In this document: positions 33,265 to 37,900 of the stretch, piece by piece | How the letters are laid out: every line of letters begins with the position of its first letter | How positions within the stretch are numbered: position 1 is the first letter of the stretch | DNA from: an uncultured Planctomycetaceae bacterium | Lineage (GTDB): Bacteria > Planctomycetota > Planctomycetia > Planctomycetales > Planctomycetaceae | Reading direction: 5' to 3' | NCBI GenBank assembly: GCA_903871805.1 | Contig: CAIQIE010000208.1 | Location: 1-37,900 of the forward strand | Length of the DNA: 37,900 nt | The notes under the pieces: model-generated | What the model saw: the letters and a program-made list of their open reading frames with translations, nothing else | What the model was told of the DNA's origin: nothing | Databases searched by the model: none | Translations under genes and position numbers: made by a program

Positions 33265-33927
33265 TCACCCTGCAGTGCCGGCTGTACCCGTTCGAGCGAT
33301 CTTCCAGAGACGGAGGGGATCTCATTTTCCCTGTTGAGGGTTTGGTGACACGCTGTCTGGAGGGACCTGAAGCGGCGGGCAACAGCCAGGCACCCGGGTT
33401 TGAAAGCAACCCCTTCGAGTTGAAATACGTCAACCGGGCGTTTTCCGGTGGCGTCTCGTTGCTTGCCACCGCCTATTTTTTGCCAACCCTCCGAGGCTGA
33501 ATCGCACACCTGACCGCCCCGCCAATCTTGTGGCAGGCTGGCTGCAACTGGCTGGCACCTCGGCTTTTGCGCCTCCTTGCGCGGAAATGCGGGGATGACA
33601 GCGCCGGATGGCCAGCGTGCGCAGCACAGCCAGTTCCGCTCCCGCCCGCCCCGAGAACGTTTTGTTGCCCTCCCGGCGGGATGTAAGTGGCCCTGCAATA
33701 CTTACTTGCGATGTAGTCCCGTTGGCGGTTGAAAACCCCCATCACAGATCGGACAGCACGCATAATCGTCAAAATCGCACCATGTGTACCCCAAACTACC
33801 TATATTCAATAGTTGTTTATTGCGAAGAGTCGGGGGGTAGGGATTAAAACGTGTGGATGCACAAAGTGCACAAATGTGGCGGCGTGCGGGATTTTTTCTC
33901 CAGAGACTTCGGGCAGATTGCGTCATC
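33265..33927. other. Intergenic region with nested inverted repeat at 33677-33721
   Basis: About 660 bases without a supportable gene. Nested repeats cggga/tcccg (33677-33681 with 33717-33721) enclosing gtaagt/acttac (33683-33688 with 33700-33705) could form a stem-loop. A small tgcac-aaa-gtgca hairpin lies near 33859-33871, close to the start of the next gene. Base composition becomes more AT-rich after 33770, where a promoter for the PEP-CTERM gene is likely. Confidence 0.4.
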
Positions 33928-34980
33928 ATGAACAAAAAAACATTGTTTTTTTTCATGTTATTTACTGTTTCCGTGCTGTCAAATACCGTGTTGCCTTTTG
34001 GCAACTGTCTGCAAGCGGATGTGTTGTTTTTTGGATCCGTCGGAGTCTCCGGAAGCCACTTCGGAATTGATTTCGTTTCGATTGGCAACCCGGGGAATGC
34101 GGCTGACACGACAGGCGGTCCAAATCCTGCGGGTGCCGTGAACTACCAGTATGGAACGGCAAAGTACGAGGTCAGTGAAGGGATGATCAGCATTTATAAC
34201 GGGCAATACGGCACTTCACAGGGTTTGGAAATCCAAACCAATGGTCGAGGCGCCAACAAGCCTGCGACCCTCGTCTCGTGGAACGAGGCCGCGCGATTTG
34301 TGAACTGGCTCAACACAAGTACCGGCGGGTATGCGGCGTATAAGTTTGTCACGAATGGCGTGAAAGACAACGTCTCGTTGTGGAATCCAGGCGACGTCGA
34401 CGACTACGATTCTGCAAACCCGTTACGCAGTCGGCGGGCAAAGTTTGTGCTTCCGTCCGTTGACGAATGGTACAAAGCGGCCTACTTCGACCCGTCAACG
34501 AATTCGTACTATGATTATCCAACCGGCAGCAGTGTGCCGCCCACCAGCGTCACATCCGGCACGGCACCAGGAACGGCGGTTTTTGGGCTGGGATCGGGGA
34601 CTGTTCCCGCAGATATCGATGACGCCGGTGGATTAAGTCCATACGGAATCATGGCGCTCGGTGGCAACGTGACCGAGTGGGGCGAGCCGCAGCAGTTAAG
34701 CCTGTTTAGTTCGGATCCGGATTTGCGTTTTCCGGAGAAAGCAGGAGCCATACAGCGGGGAGGCAGTTGGTTGGACTCTGCCTCTGTTCTGTCAGCGACC
34801 GTGTTTAGTGACACTGCAGCTGCAGTTGACGCGGGAAGTGCGGTGGGATTCCGCGTGGTGTACCTGATGGCAGCGGTTCCGGAGCCGGGGCTTGCGGCGA
34901 TAGCCGGTGGGCTGGTGGGCGTCCTCGCCTTGGGACTGCGGACACTGCGTGGCCAAAGAAAGTTCCGTCCAGCGATGTGA
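33928..34980 (+). CDS. SUMF1/FGE-like domain protein with PEP-CTERM anchor
   Basis: A 350-residue exported protein. Residues 1-30 are a signal peptide (M-N-K-K-T-L-F-F-F-M core). Residues about 35-310 match the formylglycine-generating-enzyme (SUMF1) fold: Y-E-V-S-E-G in the first strands, V-S-W-N-E-A-A-R-F, L-P-S-V-D-E-W-Y-K-A-A-Y, G-G-N-V-T-E-W and R-G-G-S-W, with G-F-R-V-V at the end. The mature part has no cysteine, so the copper-binding cysteines of true aerobic FGE are missing and it is probably non-catalytic. The C terminus is a PEP-CTERM sorting signal: V-P-E-P at 317-320, a hydrophobic helix and an Arg-rich tail, normally processed by an exosortase for surface display. The start at 33928 gives the signal peptide; the ribosome-binding site is weak. 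Confidence 0.9.
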   Translation: MNKKTLFFFMLFTVSVLSNTVLPFGNCLQADVLFFGSVGVSGSHFGIDFVSIGNPGNAADTTGGPNPAGAVNYQYGTAKYEVSEGMISIYNGQYGTSQGLEIQTNGRGANKPATLVSWNEAARFVNWLNTSTGGYAAYKFVTNGVKDNVSLWNPGDVDDYDSANPLRSRRAKFVLPSVDEWYKAAYFDPSTNSYYDYPTGSSVPPTSVTSGTAPGTAVFGLGSGTVPADIDDAGGLSPYGIMALGGNVTEWGEPQQLSLFSSDPDLRFPEKAGAIQRGGSWLDSASVLSATVFSDTAAAVDAGSAVGFRVVYLMAAVPEPGLAAIAGGLVGVLALGLRTLRGQRKFRPAM

Positions 34981-35222
34981 ACGACGTTTCCGAAGTGCGG
35001 CCGGAACTCTTGTGCGATCGGGGAAACGGGATTGATTTTCGACCTTGCTCCCTGTCGAAAGGACTGGACCTGCCGTGGAGCCGACAACGGTCCGGATCTG
35101 CATTTCCTGAGAATCCTGCTGCTGGAACACTGCCCATTCACGCCGGAACCTGCTGAGATGCACTCAGTGGAAATTACTGATTAAAAATTTCCCCGGCAGG
35201 AATTTGTTTTTGGGGTGTCCCC

Positions 35223-36344
35223 ATGTCAGATCAGGAAGTGCTCAGGCGGGCGATTGTTCGTGTTCTTCAGGATTCGTCGATTCAGTGCGCCGACATTGTG
35301 GAAGGAACGGCTGATCAGACGGGACTGCAATTGTGGTATCGCGGGAACGCGGGGGCGGGGGCGAATGTCTCGCAAGGCGGCAATTCTGGTGACCAACTCA
35401 GCGCCGGCCGGTATCTAATTGCCTCGCTGACCAAACCCATCGTCTCATTGCTGGCGGTAGAACTGGCGGCCGAGGGGCATTTTTATCTCAACGAGCCTGT
35501 TCGTAGTTTTCTTCCGTCGTTTCGCCGTGGAGCATTGCGAACGGTGACGCTTCGTCATTTGCTGACGCATTCTTCCGGACTGCCGGATATGCTTCCGGAA
35601 AACGAAGTGCTGCGGGCGCGGCATGCCACGGTTGCGGAATTTGCCGAGGGCACGGCGAAACAGGATCCTGCCTTTCAGCCGGGTTGTGCGATCAGTTACT
35701 GCAGCATGGGATTTGCTGTGCTGGCCTGCATCCTGGAGAAGGTTGCGGAAGTCACGGTTTCCGAGCTGCTCAGGGAACGCCTGTTGGGGCCTCTGGGAAT
35801 GCGCGATTCCTGGCTGGGACTTCCGGAGGATCAGGCCGAAGCGTTGCTGCCAACAACCATTCTTAATGAACTTCCGCCATCGCAGCCAGTCGATTGCGAC
35901 TGGAACTGGAATAGTCGTTATTGGCGAACGCTGGGAGCACCGTGGGGCGGCATGATTTCCACGGCAGCAGACCTTGGAAAGCTGCTGCAGTGTCTGCTGA
36001 GGCGGGGAAACTGGGCCAATGGTCAGCCCGTGCTGCATCCTGCCACGTGTCGCATCAGTGTGCGAAACCAGACGCGGTTTAACTCTGGCCTTCCTGAGAC
36101 TGACAGACTGCGGCGTCCGTGGGGGCTTGGCTGGAGACTGAACTGGCCGGATCATTCCGGATGTTTCAGTGATTTTCTGCCTCCGACGGCCTGGGGACAC
36201 TGGGGAGCGACGGGGACATTGATGTGGGTCAACCCGAAGACCAGGCGCTGGTGTGTGATACTGACCAATCAGCCGTTTGAGCAGAGTCAGCAGGCGATTC
36301 AGCGGATCTCCAATGTGATTGCGGCTGAGGGATTGTGTGAATGA
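35223..36344 (+). CDS. Serine hydrolase, class C beta-lactamase/peptidase S12 family
   Basis: A 373-residue protein with the penicillin-binding fold: S-L-T-K (SxxK, catalytic Ser near 68), L-L-T-H-S-S-G-L-P-D, the Tyr motif as Y-C-S rather than Y-x-N, and G-H-W-G-A-T-G-T as the third (HxG) motif. The size fits class C/S12 esterase, peptidase or beta-lactamase-like enzymes, which are usually not resistance determinants. No signal peptide is evident, so it is probably cytoplasmic or exported in an unusual way. The Y-C-S substitution may alter activity. The upstream leader contains gggg-tgt-cccc directly before the ATG, which may partly hide the start. RNase R lies 93 bases downstream on the same strand and may be co-transcribed. 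The 242 bases before the gene show nothing definite. Confidence 0.88.
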   Translation: MSDQEVLRRAIVRVLQDSSIQCADIVEGTADQTGLQLWYRGNAGAGANVSQGGNSGDQLSAGRYLIASLTKPIVSLLAVELAAEGHFYLNEPVRSFLPSFRRGALRTVTLRHLLTHSSGLPDMLPENEVLRARHATVAEFAEGTAKQDPAFQPGCAISYCSMGFAVLACILEKVAEVTVSELLRERLLGPLGMRDSWLGLPEDQAEALLPTTILNELPPSQPVDCDWNWNSRYWRTLGAPWGGMISTAADLGKLLQCLLRRGNWANGQPVLHPATCRISVRNQTRFNSGLPETDRLRRPWGLGWRLNWPDHSGCFSDFLPPTAWGHWGATGTLMWVNPKTRRWCVILTNQPFEQSQQAIQRISNVIAAEGLCE

Positions 36345-36361
36345 CTTTGGGCAGAGCAGTC

Positions 36362-36385
36362 GGACGCCATCCTTCGATGGCGTCC
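36362..36385 (+). promoter_or_regulatory. Perfect 10-bp hairpin in the RNase R leader
   Basis: The 10-bp stem ggacgccatc (36362-36371) and gatggcgtcc (36376-36385) has a cttc tetraloop and lies between the hydrolase stop and the RNase R start. No T tract follows. It may be a transcript-stabilising or processing hairpin, possibly linked to control of the RNase R message; this is inference. Confidence 0.6.
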
Positions 36386-36437
36386 CTGGGAATTCCGGAT
36401 GTGAATGCCCCGGAACAGAAAACAGGGAACGGACGCG

Positions 36438-37900
36438 ATGAACAGATCTCAAAAAGAAACTCTGGAAGCGGCGATCCTGAGGGCAATGATGGACTTCGAG
36501 TACCATCCGGTCACGGCATCGGCCCTTGCGGGAAAGATGCAGCTTGAGCAGGCTGTGGCGGAGGAATTTCGTGAAGCGATCGAGGGCCTGATTGCAGCCG
36601 GGCGGATTCGTCAGGACAAACACGGCCGCATGAAACTGCGGGGCGCATCGGGAACGGTCACGGGGATTCTGCGAAAGATCAGCAGCGGTGCCGCATTTGT
36701 AATTCCATCGGAACGACTGCCAGAATTGAAGGGGGCTGACGTTTATGTAACGGCTCGCGACCTTGGCGACGCGCAGACCGGTGATGAAGTCCTGGTTCGG
36801 ATTCTTGCACGCAGAAGGTCAAACGGACAACGCTGCGGAATTATCGACAGGATTGTGAAGCGTGCCACAAGTGTGTTTGTGGGAACGTGGTCAGAAACGG
36901 GTGGCCAGGGGTACGTTCAGGTGGATGGCGGGCAGTTCACCGGTCCGATCCATGTGGGAGACCCCGGGGCCAAAGGTCCGAAAAAGAATGACAAAGTCGT
37001 CATCGAAATGCTGCGGTTTCCGACGGACCGCCGTCACGGTGAAGCGGTGCTGATAAAAGTCCTTGGACGGCGTGGAGACCAGGGCGTTGATACGCAGTCG
37101 GTGATTCACAGTCTGGGATTGCCGCAGGAGTTTCCGGAAGCGGCATTAAATGAGGCGCGGATTCAGGCCAGCCACTTCGATGAAATGTCGTTTGCTGATC
37201 GTGAGGATTTGACGGCAGAAACGATCGTGACCATTGACCCCGTAGACGCTCGGGACTTCGACGATGCGATTTCGCTGACGCGTTCGGCGGACGGCGTGTG
37301 GCACCTTGGTGTGCATATCGCCGACGTGGCCCACTTTGTGCCGGAAGGCGGTCTGCTGGATCAGGAAGCCAGACGCAGGGGGACCAGTGTGTACCTTCCG
37401 GGACAGGTGATCCCCATGCTCCCGGAACTGATCAGCAACGGACTGGCCAGTCTGCAGCAGGGACAGTTGCGGTACACAAAGTCCGTCTTCATTGATTTCG
37501 ACGAAGCCGGCGCTGTCCTGGGAATGGATGCAGCGAACACGGCGATACGAGTCGCACGGCGATTTGCCTACGAAGAAGTGATGCCCCTGCTGCGGAATCC
37601 GGGGCCGCAGGATGACGTCACAGCACCGGTTCTCCAGCTGCTGCAGCGGATGTATGAGCTGGCCATGCTGCTGCGTCGTCGCCGCACAGAGTCGGGGGCC
37701 CTGCAGATGGGGCTGCCGGAAATTGAGATTGATTTCGGCCCCGACGGGAAGGTCACGGGGGCTCATCAGCGACATCACGACGAGAGCCATGAAATCATTG
37801 AAGAGTTCATGCTGGCAGCCAATATCGCTGTGGCGCGACTTCTGGACAGTTGTCGGGTACCATTTCTGCGGCGGGTGCACGGAGATCCGGACGAACTGAA
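36438..37900 (+). CDS. rnr: Ribonuclease R (partial, runs off the window)
   Basis: The frame is open from ATG 36438 to the window end, 487 codons, with the C terminus missing. It encodes a 3'-to-5' exoribonuclease of the RNase II/R family. Residues about 1-65 resemble the N-terminal winged-helix domain, about 70-215 the OB-type cold-shock domains, and the RNB catalytic domain begins before the canonical T-I-D-P-V-D-A-R-D-F-D-D-A-I at 265-278, whose aspartates bind magnesium. H-I-A-D-V-A-H-F-V and D-Q-E-A-R-R-R-G-T-S-V-Y-L-P follow as expected. RNase R degrades structured RNA and takes part in rRNA and tmRNA quality control. A short GGA lies before the start, and a strong hairpin precedes it. 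Confidence 0.93.
   Translation, partial: MNRSQKETLEAAILRAMMDFEYHPVTASALAGKMQLEQAVAEEFREAIEGLIAAGRIRQDKHGRMKLRGASGTVTGILRKISSGAAFVIPSERLPELKGADVYVTARDLGDAQTGDEVLVRILARRRSNGQRCGIIDRIVKRATSVFVGTWSETGGQGYVQVDGGQFTGPIHVGDPGAKGPKKNDKVVIEMLRFPTDRRHGEAVLIKVLGRRGDQGVDTQSVIHSLGLPQEFPEAALNEARIQASHFDEMSFADREDLTAETIVTIDPVDARDFDDAISLTRSADGVWHLGVHIADVAHFVPEGGLLDQEARRRGTSVYLPGQVIPMLPELISNGLASLQQGQLRYTKSVFIDFDEAGAVLGMDAANTAIRVARRFAYEEVMPLLRNPGPQDDVTAPVLQLLQRMYELAMLLRRRRTESGALQMGLPEIEIDFGPDGKVTGAHQRHHDESHEIIEEFMLAANIAVARLLDSCRVPFLRRVHGDPDEL

Noticed and set aside
33093..33698. 201-codon minus-strand frame over the end of the oxidoreductase gene and the gap
   Set aside because: Low-complexity Arg/Gln-rich product, overlap with a conserved C terminus and no start signal.
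33928..34980. Diversity-generating retroelement target gene
   Set aside because: The SUMF1 fold fits, but no template repeat or reverse transcriptase is present in the window, and the PEP-CTERM tail follows the domain rather than a variable region.

Overview
The window looks like a chromosomal segment of a planctomycete (order Planctomycetales; the genus cannot be fixed from the sequence). The evidence is the combination of a DUF1559 pilin-like protein (N-methylation motif plus C-terminal H-X9-DG), a DUF1501 protein with a twin-arginine leader, a PEP-CTERM anchored protein, a very large secreted PQQ-propeller protein, a secreted toroid/HEAT protein and long, sparsely coding intergenic gaps. 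I find no phage, plasmid, intact insertion sequence or CRISPR array.

Layout. 1-3478: a 12-bp minisatellite at the window edge, then three minus-strand genes (TPR membrane protein, Cys-anchored lipoprotein, DUF1559 protein), two of them followed by hairpin terminators. 3479-5484: a gene-poor stretch around the most notable element, a minus-strand tRNA-Ile(CAU) whose anticodon loop is split by a 291-nt group I intron of the Azoarcus-like (IC3) type; a promoter is visible upstream. 5485-9400: a class II photolyase fused to a renalase-like flavoprotein, convergent with a DUF1501 protein. 9401-11427: a sulfur-related pair, a CysH-type APS/PAPS reductase with iron-sulfur cysteines and a rhodanese/DUF2892 membrane protein, both with hairpin-rich leaders. 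11655-18925: a VWA membrane protein convergent with a 1515-residue PQQ-repeat protein, which is translationally coupled to an ACT-domain protein. 19225-24158: a CPBP intramembrane protease, a ThDP-dependent 2-oxoacid decarboxylase and a POT peptide transporter. 24159-25097: a structured intergenic region and a small membrane protein. 25385-31612: three secreted minus-strand proteins (sialate O-acetylesterase family, alpha/alpha-toroid plus HEAT protein, HEATH metallopeptidase). 31978-37900: four plus-strand genes (phytoene-desaturase-like oxidoreductase, SUMF1-like PEP-CTERM protein, class C beta-lactamase-fold hydrolase, and ribonuclease R running off the window).

The genes form mostly single transcription units rather than one pathway. 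Functional links that can be argued are cysH with the rhodanese (sulfur handling), the ACT/PQQ pair (1-nt overlap), and the cell-envelope character of most secreted products. The strongest candidates for something little described are the intron-containing tRNA-Ile with its insertion point just 5' of the anticodon and an enlarged P2 domain, the photolyase-flavoprotein fusion, the cysteine-free SUMF1-like PEP-CTERM protein, and a multi-hairpin intergenic region at 24311-24507. Start codons were chosen by ribosome-binding site and signal-peptide position and are often well inside the longest open frame.
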